DNA of 64,000 bases from Mangrovimonas futianensis (GCF_021245805.1 NZ_JAJJNF010000002.1:468226-532225), one strand, 5' to 3'. Numbered from the stretch's first letter, positions 35,201 through 43,699 are shown. Notes: generated from the sequence alone by a model not told the origin. A program made the numbers and translations.

Positions 35201-35890
35201 ATCAGCAAACTTGGCATTTTCACCTGTTTCACTGGAAGGGAAAGTGGGGGATATAAAAAGTAAAATATGGTTTTTATCCTCACTTACCAAAAAGCCATCG
35301 TGAAGACTAATTTTGTCACCAAAAGATAGACTTTGGAGCTTTTTTAATCCTATTAAACCAAGTCCCAAAGGATCCTTTACAATTTGTTTTTTGGTAACGA
35401 ATCCCGATGGAGAAACCAACGATTTGTAGTTAGCTTCAGTTATACGTTCAATGCTGTCAAGATTTAGTTTTTGTTTGATGGTCTCATAATCTTGTCCATC
35501 TAAGAATAAAGGAAGATTGTCATAAACAAAATTTAGGGTATTTAAAACTTCCTCGTCTTCGACTTTCCCTTGAACAGAAGCTACATATGAAGGAGCCTTT
35601 GCATATAAACTGTCTAAGAATTGTGAGGCATACTTGGATAGGTCATTTAAGGTTCCTGATTCCGATTTAGAAATATTGACAATGATTTTATCAGCAAAAT
35701 TGACTGTTTTGAAAATTTTTCCCGCATTTTCATTTTTGTCATTGACAGGTATTAGTTTAGTAATGTCTTCTTCAAATTGGATATTAAATGACACATAGAA
35801 CAAACCTAAAATAGCGAAGAGCATCCCAACGAAACTAAGAGTCTTTCTTTTTTTGATTTGTTGGGATATATTGAAGAAGATTTTAGCCAT
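32201..35890 (-). CDS. MMPL/RND exporter fused to a lysophosphatidate-type acyltransferase
   Basis: The 1229-residue protein starts with an RND/MMPL module (about residues 1-830): two sets of membrane helices (first at 17-37, then LLLILILFYKKLLLPIILFVP) and large periplasmic loops. A PlsC-type acyltransferase follows (about 870-1070) with NHTSFLD (H-x4-D) and VFPEGTRS. About 150 further residues follow with no recognised domain. Aryl polyene clusters commonly carry an MMPL exporter and an acyltransferase as separate genes; here they are joined. It probably transfers the pigment to a lipid and moves it to the outer membrane. Confidence 0.87.
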   Translation of the reverse strand: MAKIFFNISQQIKKRKTLSFVGMLFAILGLFYVSFNIQFEEDITKLIPVNDKNENAGKIFKTVNFADKIIVNISKSESGTLNDLSKYASQFLDSLYAKAPSYVASVQGKVEDEEVLNTLNFVYDNLPLFLDGQDYETIKQKLNLDSIERITEANYKSLVSPSGFVTKKQIVKDPLGLGLIGLKKLQSLSFGDKISLHDGFLVSEDKNHILLFISPTFPSSETGENAKFADLLYQINKQLNAEFKGKASCEYFGGALVAVENAKQIKHDIQFTVGIAMTVLLLILILFYKKLLLPIILFVPTLFGGLLAMTLLFFIREKISAVSLGIGSVLLGVTLDYSLHVLTHIRASNNMKALFEEITKPILMSSLTTALAFLCLLFLESQALQDLGIFAATSVIGASFFALVFIPQAYKDSIKLTDRKSLIDRFAEIPFHKKKVMFVILGGLILISLFRFHHVSFNKDITKLNYEPPKLKEAQNRLEQITNIGSKSVYVAAFNTELQKALQTNDSVYSTLKKLESNKEITDFSSIGGLVKSIKIQDERIAEWQSFWDESTKNELQKNLILSGEKFGFKPKTHQDFYSLLDKEFNSLSVESYQAINAIQIEDYVSTKDGFSTVTSLVKLDSNEVKNIHEKFDSNPHIFLIDRQGMNETFLGNLKNDFNDLVLYSLLAVLFILFAFYRSFSLTLVTSIPIGLTWFFTIGLMGLFGIEFNIFNIIISTFIFGLGIDYSIFITNGLLHEYRTGEAVLPTHKTSIILSVITTILGVGVMIFAKHPALYTISLVSIIGILSAMVNAFTVQPLLFQLFIGSNKKRPISFRYLVFAIISFSYYGLGTVIIPIIGTLFVKILPISRKKSMPWFHKLASNFMTSVLYSNPFVKKKVINEVGETFEKPAIIISNHTSFLDTLALEMLYPKIIFLVNDWVYKSPIFGYAMKFTGYYPVSEGIDKGMDHLKEKIEQGYSIVVFPEGTRSYTHKMKRFHKGAFHLAEEFQLDILPVLIHGNSEVIPKGSFVIRDGSITLKVLERISPQDPSFGTTTREKTKQISAHFKNEFFNFRREIEDGRYFHRLLLEEYRYKGDTLYQTVKKDIFNNKDTYHQILDELTEYTQVAHLSKDFGAFDFLMALDKPERKISVFTENLDIRTILKNSFLTNSPHYNLHFNETISSTIHDQIEVVVIDAAFNFDIFTFNSLPKLKKVVLIKDGISLKNKLLENYQLTPTIENEKLIILKLQKK

Positions 35891-37079
35891 TATTTAAAAC
35901 CATTTTCCTTTTTTCAAAAACAGTGAAGAAGAAATAGGCCAAAATACCCAAAATTAGGGCAGAGAAACCGGCTAATGTAAAGCTTCCGACGATATAAGTT
36001 TCTAGATGTTTGACAATTTCAAAATTGTTAACAAGGTCATCCAAAGTGAAGGGGTAATTAACATTTAAAACCCATTGTCCCACCTTGGAACTGGCATACA
36101 AAATAAAGGGTATGAATGGAGGCAAACTCACATTTGAAAATGCAAAGGCGATAGCTTTGTTTAAGTTGAAAAAAATGGCTAGAAAAATAACAATAACGGT
36201 ATGGAATCCCCAAAATGGAGATAACCCTATAAACACCCCTAGGGCAATGGATAATGCCTTTTTTCTGGGAGAATCATAACTACCTAAAAAATCTTCAACA
36301 AAAAATCGTTTAACCCCTTTTTTTTTAAGACTCCTAAAAATATTTCTAGGTTTGATAAAAAATAAAGTCAAAAAAACCAGCCAGGTATTCAGAATACTAA
36401 TTCTCGTAAAGTCTTTAAATGGACGGAAGTGCGATACTCTTTCAGAATGATCATAAAGTATTTGAATGGGAATGTTTTTGACTTCGACGTCTTTCCATGC
36501 CGACTTAACAATGACTTCAATTTCAAACTCAAATTTGGTAGTAAAAAACTTTAGATTTTTAATGATGTGCAGTGGATACATACGGTATCCAGATTGGGTG
36601 TCTTCTAGTTTGATGCCAGTCTCGAACCAAAACCAAAAGTTAGAAAAATTGTTTCCAAAACTGCTTTTTGAGGGAACCCCCTCTTGTCTCATATTACGGG
36701 CACCAATTAATAATAAATCCCGATTCTTGCTAAGTTCCAATTCATTAATGAAAAGGGGAATATCACTTGGGAAATGTTGTCCGTCAGAATCAATTGTAAT
36801 AGCAAATTCATAACCCTGTTCCAAAGCCACTTCAAAACCTTTTCTTAATGCCATCCCTTTACCTTGGTTTTTTTCAAAATGAATAACCGTAAGATTGGGG
36901 TAGTCCGATAACAACGATGGAGTGGAATCTGTAGATCCATCATTGATTATAATGATTTGCTCTGTATAGTTTAAAACGCCATCTATAACACGTTTTAAAG
37001 TGCGTTCGTTATTATAAGTTGGAATAACAACACAAACTTTTAACTGATCTATTTTTTTTGTGATTTGATTTGAATTCAC
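35883..37079 (-). CDS. Family 2 glycosyltransferase fused to a DUF2062 membrane domain
   Basis: The 398-residue protein has a GT-A glycosyltransferase domain (VVIPTYNNERTL, IIINDGSTDSTP, TIDSDGQHFP), resembling dolichol-phosphate mannosyltransferase. A C-terminal DUF2062-type membrane region follows (GVFIGLSPFWGFHTVIVIFLA). It overlaps the next gene by 8 bp. Similar genes occur in aryl polyene clusters, which suggests glycosylation of the pigment anchor or a lipid carrier; that role is inferred. Confidence 0.87.
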   Translation of the reverse strand: MNSNQITKKIDQLKVCVVIPTYNNERTLKRVIDGVLNYTEQIIIINDGSTDSTPSLLSDYPNLTVIHFEKNQGKGMALRKGFEVALEQGYEFAITIDSDGQHFPSDIPLFINELELSKNRDLLLIGARNMRQEGVPSKSSFGNNFSNFWFWFETGIKLEDTQSGYRMYPLHIIKNLKFFTTKFEFEIEVIVKSAWKDVEVKNIPIQILYDHSERVSHFRPFKDFTRISILNTWLVFLTLFFIKPRNIFRSLKKKGVKRFFVEDFLGSYDSPRKKALSIALGVFIGLSPFWGFHTVIVIFLAIFFNLNKAIAFAFSNVSLPPFIPFILYASSKVGQWVLNVNYPFTLDDLVNNFEIVKHLETYIVGSFTLAGFSALILGILAYFFFTVFEKRKMVLNNG

Positions 37080-37098
37080 CCGCTACAAATCTTAGTTC

Positions 37099-37593
37099 TT
37101 AATTACGCACCAAATCTTTTTCTTCAGGAGTAAAAAGAGTTGATTGTAAGATATAATCTTTAATGTGATTTTTCAAGTTGATGGAAGAAATACTTGAATA
37201 TTGTTTCAATAAAAACAACTTGTCTTTATCTATGTCCTCTTTGTAACCCAATAATTTGGGTGTGTTTTCTTGAATCCCTAATCTTATAAAACGGGGTTCG
37301 ATAGCATTGGGCTCCTTTTGTATGGCATATTCCAAGAGAGTGGCTCCTTCTACAAATCCTTCCTTTTTTTCCTTAATGGTTTTAGCACCTCTAGCTTTTA
37401 ATGCTATGGAAGCTCCTTTGTAGGCTACCAGTGTAACCGCATCTTCCTTTTTCACGGGAGACAAGGCAACATAAAATGCTTCTACCTTGGATTTGTCGTG
37501 TGCAGCATCTCTATACATATCTCTAACCTCTTTCAAATCTAAAGATTGATTTGTAAAGGCAAATAAAGTTATGATAAGGTATAGAAATTTCAT
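37099..37593 (-). CDS. Secreted hypothetical protein in the pigment operon
   Basis: The 164-residue protein has a signal peptide (KFLYLIITLFAFTNQS). An all-helical mature region follows, with VTLVAYKGASIALKARGAKT and IEPRFIRLGIQENTP, reminiscent of a single helical-repeat domain. It lies 1 bp before the hotdog gene. No enzymatic motif is seen; a periplasmic accessory role in export is possible. Confidence 0.65.
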   Translation of the reverse strand: MKFLYLIITLFAFTNQSLDLKEVRDMYRDAAHDKSKVEAFYVALSPVKKEDAVTLVAYKGASIALKARGAKTIKEKKEGFVEGATLLEYAIQKEPNAIEPRFIRLGIQENTPKLLGYKEDIDKDKLFLLKQYSSISSINLKNHIKDYILQSTLFTPEEKDLVRN

Positions 37594-37594
37594 T

Positions 37595-37960
37595 TTAAAT
37601 GGTTTTGAATCCCATGCTAAGTTTTAATGCCACAGTTTCTCCAAACTTCGTCGTGTTTTTTACCTTATAGTGCTGGTCTTCTTCAACGATATCCAAGGTT
37701 AATTCCAAATCTGGAGTTTTTTCAGGATTGATGATGGCCATAAACTTCACATTACTTGAAGATTCCATAAAAAGAGATTTACCAACAATTTGTTCGGTAA
37801 GTTCTTTAATGATTTGCATCATACAAACACCGGGAGTCACAGGATTTCCGGGGAAATGCCCCTTAAACACCTCATGGTTTTTATTGATAGTGATATGGGC
37901 CTTAGCTGAGTTTTCAACTACGGTCAAATCATTTAGGGTATAAAAGTCTTTGATTAGCAT
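37595..37960 (-). CDS. Hotdog-fold 3-hydroxyacyl-ACP dehydratase
   Basis: The 121-residue protein has the FabZ-type active-site segment FKGHFPGNPVTPGVCMMQII, with the catalytic His in GHFPGNP. It would remove water from beta-hydroxyacyl-ACP intermediates to build double bonds of the polyene. It is one of three small hotdog dehydratase-like proteins in the operon and lies apart from the other two. Confidence 0.85.
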   Translation of the reverse strand: MLIKDFYTLNDLTVVENSAKAHITINKNHEVFKGHFPGNPVTPGVCMMQIIKELTEQIVGKSLFMESSSNVKFMAIINPEKTPDLELTLDIVEEDQHYKVKNTTKFGETVALKLSMGFKTI

Positions 37961-37964
37961 GAGT

Positions 37965-38576
37965 TTAAAAGTTGAACTTATAAGCCACCCCTAATTGAAT
38001 GACTGAATTAAGTTGATTGTTTTCTTCATTATGGTAATATCCATTTGAATCATAATAGCTATCATCCCAAAAATCCAGATCAATAAATCCTTGTTTGTAT
38101 CTAGCTTCAATTGCTAGTCCAAACGGGAATTCATAACCTATACCAGCAAACAAGGAAAAATCAAATGGGGTGATGTCACTATCACTATCATCATTTATGA
38201 GATTAATCCAATTGTCATCAAAGTTAAAATCTAAACTTGGTCCAGCAATGAGATGTAATCCTAATCCTTTAACTGGGAAAAATTTATTTGCTACTGCAAC
38301 AGATACATAATGAATGTCGTAGTTATCCTCGATACCGCCTATAAAATTTCTTTCGGCACCTTGGTTGCTGTATACTATTTCAGGCTGTAAGGTATAGAAT
38401 TCGGTCAGTTTCAGGGCTCCAAAAATGGCCGCATTCAATCCCATTTTGGAATCCGTTCTTGTGTTTGAAATACTTGAATAATTCGCCCCGATTCTTACTC
38501 CTGGTCGAAATGAGACCTGGGAAAAGGAAGTAAATGACACCAAAGTAAGGGCTAAAATAAATAGGTTTTTTTTCAT
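37965..38576 (-). CDS. PorT-family outer-membrane beta-barrel protein
   Basis: The 203-residue protein has a signal peptide (MKKNLFILALTLVSFTSFSQ). Alternating beta strands follow, starting FRPGVRIGANYSSIS and ending with LNSVIQLGVAYKFNF. The terminal aromatic strand is typical of outer-membrane barrels. Its place among LolA, a lipoprotein and the exporter suggests a role in pigment placement in the outer membrane. Confidence 0.8.
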   Translation of the reverse strand: MKKNLFILALTLVSFTSFSQVSFRPGVRIGANYSSISNTRTDSKMGLNAAIFGALKLTEFYTLQPEIVYSNQGAERNFIGGIEDNYDIHYVSVAVANKFFPVKGLGLHLIAGPSLDFNFDDNWINLINDDSDSDITPFDFSLFAGIGYEFPFGLAIEARYKQGFIDLDFWDDSYYDSNGYYHNEENNQLNSVIQLGVAYKFNF

Positions 38577-38581
38577 AGGGT

Positions 38582-39190
38582 TTAAATAGATTTTAACTGA
38601 ATAATCAGTTTGATAGATTGATGCTTGATTGTAATTTGGTCTGCAATATTATCATTTATTTCTTGAAACAGAAAGGAGGTTTTTTCTTTTCCTCCTTTGG
38701 TTTTTATAATTTTTTCCAATCCTTCGTTTTGAATGAAATAAAAGTAGGGTTGGTTTAAAATATGAGTTTTATAAACTGTATAATTTCCTTTTTGATAGGA
38801 ATCGGTTACAGTCAGCTGTTCTTTGATTAAAGCTGAAAAATCTTCTTTTAGGATGTTTATAAACATTTTCTTATTTAAATCATCCATGATGTAATTCACC
38901 TTGAAGTTATCACCGTTAAATGAAAAGTCAAATAACTTGTTTCCCATTTCTGTTGTGAAGGCTACACGGTGATGGTTTTCTCCTATTTTTTTTATAATAA
39001 ATAAGCCACCAAAAGATTTGCCGTAAACTTCAATTTGAGCTTTATAGACATAGTCTTTAGTAAGATCTGAAAAGTAGGAATTAGAAACTGTATTAACCTG
39101 AAGATCGGTTGGTGTAAGGTCAGCTTTTTTTGGATAAGAACCACATGCTAATGTGAGCAGGCATAAACTAAGGATTAAAAATCGCATCAT
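38582..39190 (-). CDS. Outer-membrane lipoprotein, DUF3261-like
   Basis: The 202-residue protein has a lipoprotein signal (LILSLCLLTLACGSYP, Cys16). The mature beta-rich domain (VYGKSFGGLFIIKKIG, HRVAFTTEMGNKLFDF) resembles the LolB-like DUF3261 lipoproteins often found in aryl polyene clusters. Its start overlaps the end of the LolA-like gene by 23 bp. A LolA-LolB-like pair for carrying the lipidated pigment to the outer membrane is a reasonable inference. Confidence 0.75.
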   Translation of the reverse strand: MMRFLILSLCLLTLACGSYPKKADLTPTDLQVNTVSNSYFSDLTKDYVYKAQIEVYGKSFGGLFIIKKIGENHHRVAFTTEMGNKLFDFSFNGDNFKVNYIMDDLNKKMFINILKEDFSALIKEQLTVTDSYQKGNYTVYKTHILNQPYFYFIQNEGLEKIIKTKGGKEKTSFLFQEINDNIADQITIKHQSIKLIIQLKSI

Positions 39191-39785
39191 CCAATCTTGA
39201 ATTAAGAGTCCTTTGTTTAAATTCTATTTTGGTATAGTCCCCAGAGGGCTCTAACATTTTGACTTGTTCTACATCTCCTTTGTCACTGAAAATTATTTGA
39301 AAACTGCTAATGTATTCTAGAAGTTTGGAATCCTTGGGAGAGAAATGAACTTCGCTACCGTGAGGCAACGCATAATAAGCAATATTAAATTCTTGTTCAT
39401 CAAACATATCTCCTTTGACACTTTTAATGATCAATTGATTTAATTGTTTAAACATTTTATTTGACCCTAAATCAACTTGGCTTTTTTTACCTTCATCATC
39501 TACAAATAAGGTTTCATTCTTAAAAATGACTGAGTATTCAAAAGGTTCAGTATAGGCCCATTTCACCAAATTTGGCGACTTGAAGCGCAGTTCTCCTTTT
39601 GTAATTATATCATTTGATAAAAAATCTAAATGTTTGTATTGAATAAAATCACTCTTTATTGTTTTGGTGGTTTCAGCTTGTTCTTTAACCAAATTTCTTA
39701 ATGCTTCAGCTTGTGAGCTACTCATTTTGGTTTGGCCATAAACCGAAAACATCATGAAAAAGAAAAGAAAGTAAAGGTTACGCAT
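39168..39785 (-). CDS. LolA-like periplasmic lipoprotein carrier
   Basis: The 205-residue protein has a signal peptide ending in VYGQ and a LolA fold (TKTIKSDFIQYKHLDFLSNDIITKGELRFKSPN is too long to be chance; key pieces are IKSDFIQ and KGELRFKSPNLVKWAY). LolA carries hydrophobic lipoproteins through the periplasm. Dedicated LolA paralogues in aryl polyene clusters are thought to carry the pigment-lipid. It overlaps the deacetylase gene by 8 bp. Confidence 0.87.
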   Translation of the reverse strand: MRNLYFLFFFMMFSVYGQTKMSSSQAEALRNLVKEQAETTKTIKSDFIQYKHLDFLSNDIITKGELRFKSPNLVKWAYTEPFEYSVIFKNETLFVDDEGKKSQVDLGSNKMFKQLNQLIIKSVKGDMFDEQEFNIAYYALPHGSEVHFSPKDSKLLEYISSFQIIFSDKGDVEQVKMLEPSGDYTKIEFKQRTLNSRLDDAIFNP

Positions 39786-40554
39786 AAGCTTCCAATTGAC
39801 ATAAGGAATCTATAGTGACAGATTCCAAATTTTGTTGTTGTAAAAATAACAATAACTGTTCCAAAACACGAAGGGTTTTTGCGCTGCTGTCATGAAGTAA
39901 AATAATATCACCTTTTTTAAGGTCTTTGGTTATTCGCTTCAGAATGGTTACATCACTCAAATTGGTAGTATCAAAAGAGCGTTGATTCCATCCTATGGAA
40001 GTCAATCCCAATGCTTTTATAGCCTTTTTAATGTTTGGGTTAGTTACACCAAATGCAGGTCGGTATAATTTGCAATGCAGTCCTCCATGTTTTTTAATAG
40101 ACTGATTGGTCTCTTGAAGTTCTGTTAATACCTTGGTAAATCCAAAAAAACCAAAGGTATTGGAATGGGAGTAGGTGTGATTTCCTACCGTGTGACCGTC
40201 TTCAATTATTGTCTTGAAAAGGTCTGGATGCTGATCTATATTTTTTCCAATACAAAAAAAAGTGGCTTTTGCATGAAAGCTTTTTAAAAGGGCTAACACC
40301 TGTGGCGTAAATTCTGGGTTTGGGCCATCATCAAATGTAATAGCAACTTGGTGTTTTTTAATATTTGGATTGGAATTGACAGATTTAAAATGATAATTCC
40401 AGCCTATTAAACCCGATCCCAATGCTGTTAGAATAAGCCAAATGGTAATTATTGGGAAGATTAACCACAATGGATTCCAATTTAAAACATAACCAAGAAG
40501 TAATATTATAAGTAATAAAACAGTGATGATATTAACTGTTTTAAATATTAGCAT
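39778..40554 (-). CDS. Membrane-anchored polysaccharide deacetylase-family protein
   Basis: The 258-residue protein has two N-terminal membrane helices. A NodB homology domain follows with VAITFDDGPNPEFTP, H-x3-H in GNHTYSH, a RPAFG motif and IILLHDS. These metal-dependent enzymes remove N-acetyl groups from glycans. Its presence beside the family 2 glycosyltransferase suggests it may modify a sugar attached to the pigment or carrier. It overlaps both neighbours by 7-8 bp. Confidence 0.87.
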   Translation of the reverse strand: MLIFKTVNIITVLLLIILLLGYVLNWNPLWLIFPIITIWLILTALGSGLIGWNYHFKSVNSNPNIKKHQVAITFDDGPNPEFTPQVLALLKSFHAKATFFCIGKNIDQHPDLFKTIIEDGHTVGNHTYSHSNTFGFFGFTKVLTELQETNQSIKKHGGLHCKLYRPAFGVTNPNIKKAIKALGLTSIGWNQRSFDTTNLSDVTILKRITKDLKKGDIILLHDSSAKTLRVLEQLLLFLQQQNLESVTIDSLCQLEAYA

Positions 40555-41609
40555 TTTTTAAGTAAAGTGAAACTATGATTTTCCCCACGATACTGATTAT
40601 ACAATAAGACGTTGTCAAATTGAACTGTCTGAGTATGATTTAATTTTATGACTTCAGGAACCGACTGATGTTTTAAAATGTTTGACGCTAGCCAAAAACC
40701 AAAGGAAGATACGGTGTTAAACTCCCCACTTAAATGTTTGAAATAAACTTGTTGTGTTTGGGTGAATAGATCTTGAGCAAGTTCATTATAGTAATCATCA
40801 AAATCAACATCCCCATTGTTTCCTAAAACTAGTAAATCAATGTCATTGGCTTCTATGTTGTTTGCCTTTAGAAAGATATTTAACTCTGATTGCAGCTGAT
40901 CTTTTTCTAAGGTATTAAAAGTTTTAGTGTCGAGAACTTCAGCATACGAAGTTTCACCTTTTTCACTGGAGAGCACAAAAAAATTAGCACCTTCACCAAA
41001 TACAGCACCCGGTGTTTTAGAGGCTAAAAGTTGGGAAGATTTTACTTTTTCAGCTTTGATATGCTTGATAATCTGATGTATTTTTACGGTATGATCTCCT
41101 AATTCATCAACTCCTCCTATAAGGATGTGATTAGCTTCATCCTCTTGAATTTGCATCAAAGCATCTAACAAAGCTGATTCAAATGAAATGGCAGCATGTA
41201 CATAAGTGAAGTTGTAACCTTTACATTGAATTTCTAAAGCTATTTGACCGCCAACGGTATTGTGTGTCGATTGAATGAATGGTGTGGGCGTTAAAAACTG
41301 TTCGTCATTGTCAATAATAGCACTAACAAATTTCTCAGAATCTCTTACACATCCCATTCCTGTTCCTGTAATAATGGCATCCACATTATGGATACCAGCC
41401 TCGGTAAGGGCTATTTTGGAAGCCACAATTCCCATTTTGATACCTTTAGCCATTCTTCTGGCGGCAGCCGGTGGGATGTAATCCTTATAAACAGGATCCA
41501 AGGCATGGATTACATGATCTTCATGATCAATAACATCTTCCAAAAAACTGCCGTCAAAGGTCTTTTGGGTAGAAATAGAACCAACACTATTTACATATAC
41601 TTGCCTCAT
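40548..41609 (-). CDS. Chain-length-factor-like ketosynthase lacking the active Cys
   Basis: The 353-residue thiolase-fold protein starts MRQVYVNSVGSIS (ATG 41609; an in-frame start at 41645 would overlap the KS gene). At the nucleophile position it reads TYVHAAISFESA, so the Cys is replaced by Ala. The two His motifs of ketosynthases are also lost (LVLGNNGDVD where HGTxT would be, SGEFNTVSSFG where GHT would be). It lies 2 bp after an intact KS gene, as in KS-CLF heterodimers, where the inactive subunit sets polyene length. Confidence 0.85.
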   Translation of the reverse strand: MRQVYVNSVGSISTQKTFDGSFLEDVIDHEDHVIHALDPVYKDYIPPAAARRMAKGIKMGIVASKIALTEAGIHNVDAIITGTGMGCVRDSEKFVSAIIDNDEQFLTPTPFIQSTHNTVGGQIALEIQCKGYNFTYVHAAISFESALLDALMQIQEDEANHILIGGVDELGDHTVKIHQIIKHIKAEKVKSSQLLASKTPGAVFGEGANFFVLSSEKGETSYAEVLDTKTFNTLEKDQLQSELNIFLKANNIEANDIDLLVLGNNGDVDFDDYYNELAQDLFTQTQQVYFKHLSGEFNTVSSFGFWLASNILKHQSVPEVIKLNHTQTVQFDNVLLYNQYRGENHSFTLLKKC

Positions 41610-41611
41610 GA

Positions 41612-42814
41612 TTATGGTTCTTTTGAAAATATAACGGTAGAACAATTCCCTCCAAATCCCAAAGAATTGGAAAGTACTGTCTTGATTTCTTTTTGTTTAA
41701 TGCTCAATTCGGGAGTAATGTCAAACTCCTTCATGGGTGTTTCAAAATTGAGATTGGGATAAATCACATTATTTTGTAATGCCAAAACAGAATATACTGC
41801 TTCAATTCCTCCAGCAGCAGCTAGGGTATGTCCGGTATATGCTTTGGTAGAACTAAAATCGGGTACACGATCTCCAAAAACCCTTAGTATGGCTCTTCCT
41901 TCTGAAAGGTCATTGTTGCCAGTAGCTGTCCCGTGTGCATTTATGTAGTCAATATCTTCAGGATGTAGACCCGCTATTTTAAGGGCTTGTTCCATGGCTA
42001 GGGTAGCACCATCTCCATCGTCTGAAGAAGCGGTTTGGTGAAATGCGTCATTGGCATTCCCATAACCCTTCACATAAGCTAGGACAGTTTTGTTTTCGGC
42101 TTGAACAACTTCGTCAGATTCCAATACCAAAAACGCAGCAGCCTCCCCTAAATTCAAGCCTTTACGATTTTCGTCAAAAGGTGTATTGTAGGTGTCTGAA
42201 AGAATCATCAACGTTTTGAATCCGTTGATGGTAAATTTTGATAAACAATCAGACCCGCCCACCACAACGCGATCCAAACGGCCTGTTTTAATTAAACGGG
42301 CACCCAACATTATGGCGTTTGCAGCAGAAGAACACGCCGTACTAATAGTAGTAACCAAACTGCCATCTATACCAAGTTGTTCTGCTATTTTTTGAGTAGA
42401 ATCTCCCGCATGATGACCATCAATATATTTCTGGACTTCAGGATTCTCTAAATACTCATAAAAATACCTTTCAGTCATATCCATACCACCAACACTGGTG
42501 GCTGAAATTAAACCAGTTTTGTACTGAGTTATATCAGAAATCCCAGCATTTTTAATAGCCTCTTTCGCGGCTATGACACCTAGTAAAGCGGTTCTCGAAT
42601 AATTATTAGTTGCGGGTAATTGCAATTGTTCAATAAAATCATCATTGGTGAAATCAATTTCTCCTACCATAATGTCATTGACATGGTTCGTTTGGATTTT
42701 TTTGACTCTTCCAATGCCCTTTTTTTTATCGATTAAGGACTGAAAATTCTCTTCCACATTGTTTCCAATGGCAGAAATAATTCCCATCCCAGTAATAGCA
42801 ACACCTTTCCCCAT
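41612..42814 (-). CDS. Beta-ketoacyl-ACP synthase (FabF type), chain-extending
   Basis: The 400-residue protein from ATG 42814 starts MGKGVAITGMGIIS. The catalytic triad is intact: Cys161 in STACSSAANA, His in AHGTATGNND and His in GHTLAAAGG. An in-frame ATG at 42874 would overlap the ACP gene. It precedes the inactive CLF-like subunit, with which it probably forms the elongating heterodimer of the aryl polyene synthase. Confidence 0.93.
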   Translation of the reverse strand: MGKGVAITGMGIISAIGNNVEENFQSLIDKKKGIGRVKKIQTNHVNDIMVGEIDFTNDDFIEQLQLPATNNYSRTALLGVIAAKEAIKNAGISDITQYKTGLISATSVGGMDMTERYFYEYLENPEVQKYIDGHHAGDSTQKIAEQLGIDGSLVTTISTACSSAANAIMLGARLIKTGRLDRVVVGGSDCLSKFTINGFKTLMILSDTYNTPFDENRKGLNLGEAAAFLVLESDEVVQAENKTVLAYVKGYGNANDAFHQTASSDDGDGATLAMEQALKIAGLHPEDIDYINAHGTATGNNDLSEGRAILRVFGDRVPDFSSTKAYTGHTLAAAGGIEAVYSVLALQNNVIYPNLNFETPMKEFDITPELSIKQKEIKTVLSNSLGFGGNCSTVIFSKEP

Positions 42815-42821
42815 AAATGAA

Positions 42822-43079
42822 TTACTTGGTTCTGTGTTCTGAAATATAAGTGGCCATGGTATTAATGGACTCAAAGATGGAACGTCCTTCTTTTGGATCA
42901 GTTAATTTGATACCATAATTTTTGTCTAACATGACAATCAATTCCAAAGCGTCTATGGAATCCAATCCTAAACCATCGCCAAAAAGCATATCATCATCTG
43001 CGATATCTGCTGGAGACATATCCTCTAAATTCAACTGCTCAATAATGTTCTCCTTCAATTCTTGTTTTAAAGCGTCCAT
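42822..43079 (-). CDS. Acyl carrier protein
   Basis: The 85-residue acidic protein has the phosphopantetheine site GLDSIDALE (Ser41). It is one of two ACPs in the operon. It sits next to the KS-CLF pair and so probably carries the growing polyene chain. Confidence 0.92.
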   Translation of the reverse strand: MDALKQELKENIIEQLNLEDMSPADIADDDMLFGDGLGLDSIDALELIVMLDKNYGIKLTDPKEGRSIFESINTMATYISEHRTK

Positions 43080-43081
43080 AG

Positions 43082-43699
43082 TTATTTCTTGTATAATTTG
43101 TTAATCTCGTTTATTGTGTGTTCGTAGCTTCCATTTTTGGAAACCAAATATAAAAATGCTTCATAAGTGTCATTATCAACGTCAACCCAACCACACAAAA
43201 CTTTTTCTGCTTGTTTGGATTGTATTAAACTTTGACTGTAATGATACAGATGTTCAGCATTAAAGTTGTCAAAGATAAAAAAACTATTTTCAGAATAGAG
43301 TTTATATTTAATGCTGATCTCACCCAAACAAATATTGGGTAAAGTATAGACAAATACAGCCGGACTTGGGTAGTAATTGTCTTTATTTTGAATAGATTCT
43401 TGGTGGCTTCTATCCGTATTTAAACTAGAAGCCTTGTTTGAAAAAATAAGTGCAATATTTTCTTCATTCTTGGGTTGGACACCTTCATGTTTTAAAAGGA
43501 TGTCTGCCGCAACCAATGCCAATTTGCTTAAATCATCCATTTTAAAAAACTTAGGATAGGCAACACCACATTGTTTGTACCCCAATTTTATAAATTCTGA
43601 AAAGGGGCCGTCTTGAGAAAATAAATTTTCCCCGTTAAGTTTAATTTGATTGTCCTTAATCTGGATATAAGATGATATGGCTAAGCTCCCTTTTGTCAT
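43082..43699 (-). CDS. Half-length ketosynthase-like protein, probably non-catalytic
   Basis: The 205-residue protein resembles the N-terminal half of a beta-ketoacyl synthase: DDLSKLALVAADILL, IALIFSNKASSL and PSPAVFVYTLPNICLGEISI. The latter corresponds to the region before the nucleophile. The Cys in LPNICLGE is not in a normal ACxSG context, and the C-terminal half with its two His motifs is missing. It lies between an ACP and a methyltransferase and may act as a structural partner. Confidence 0.65.
   Translation of the reverse strand: MTKGSLAISSYIQIKDNQIKLNGENLFSQDGPFSEFIKLGYKQCGVAYPKFFKMDDLSKLALVAADILLKHEGVQPKNEENIALIFSNKASSLNTDRSHQESIQNKDNYYPSPAVFVYTLPNICLGEISIKYKLYSENSFFIFDNFNAEHLYHYSQSLIQSKQAEKVLCGWVDVDNDTYEAFLYLVSKNGSYEHTINEINKLYKK

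Noticed and set aside
36466..36813. Plus-strand open frame of 115 codons
   Set aside because: It lies opposite the conserved glycosyltransferase domain. Similar antisense frames occur throughout the window.
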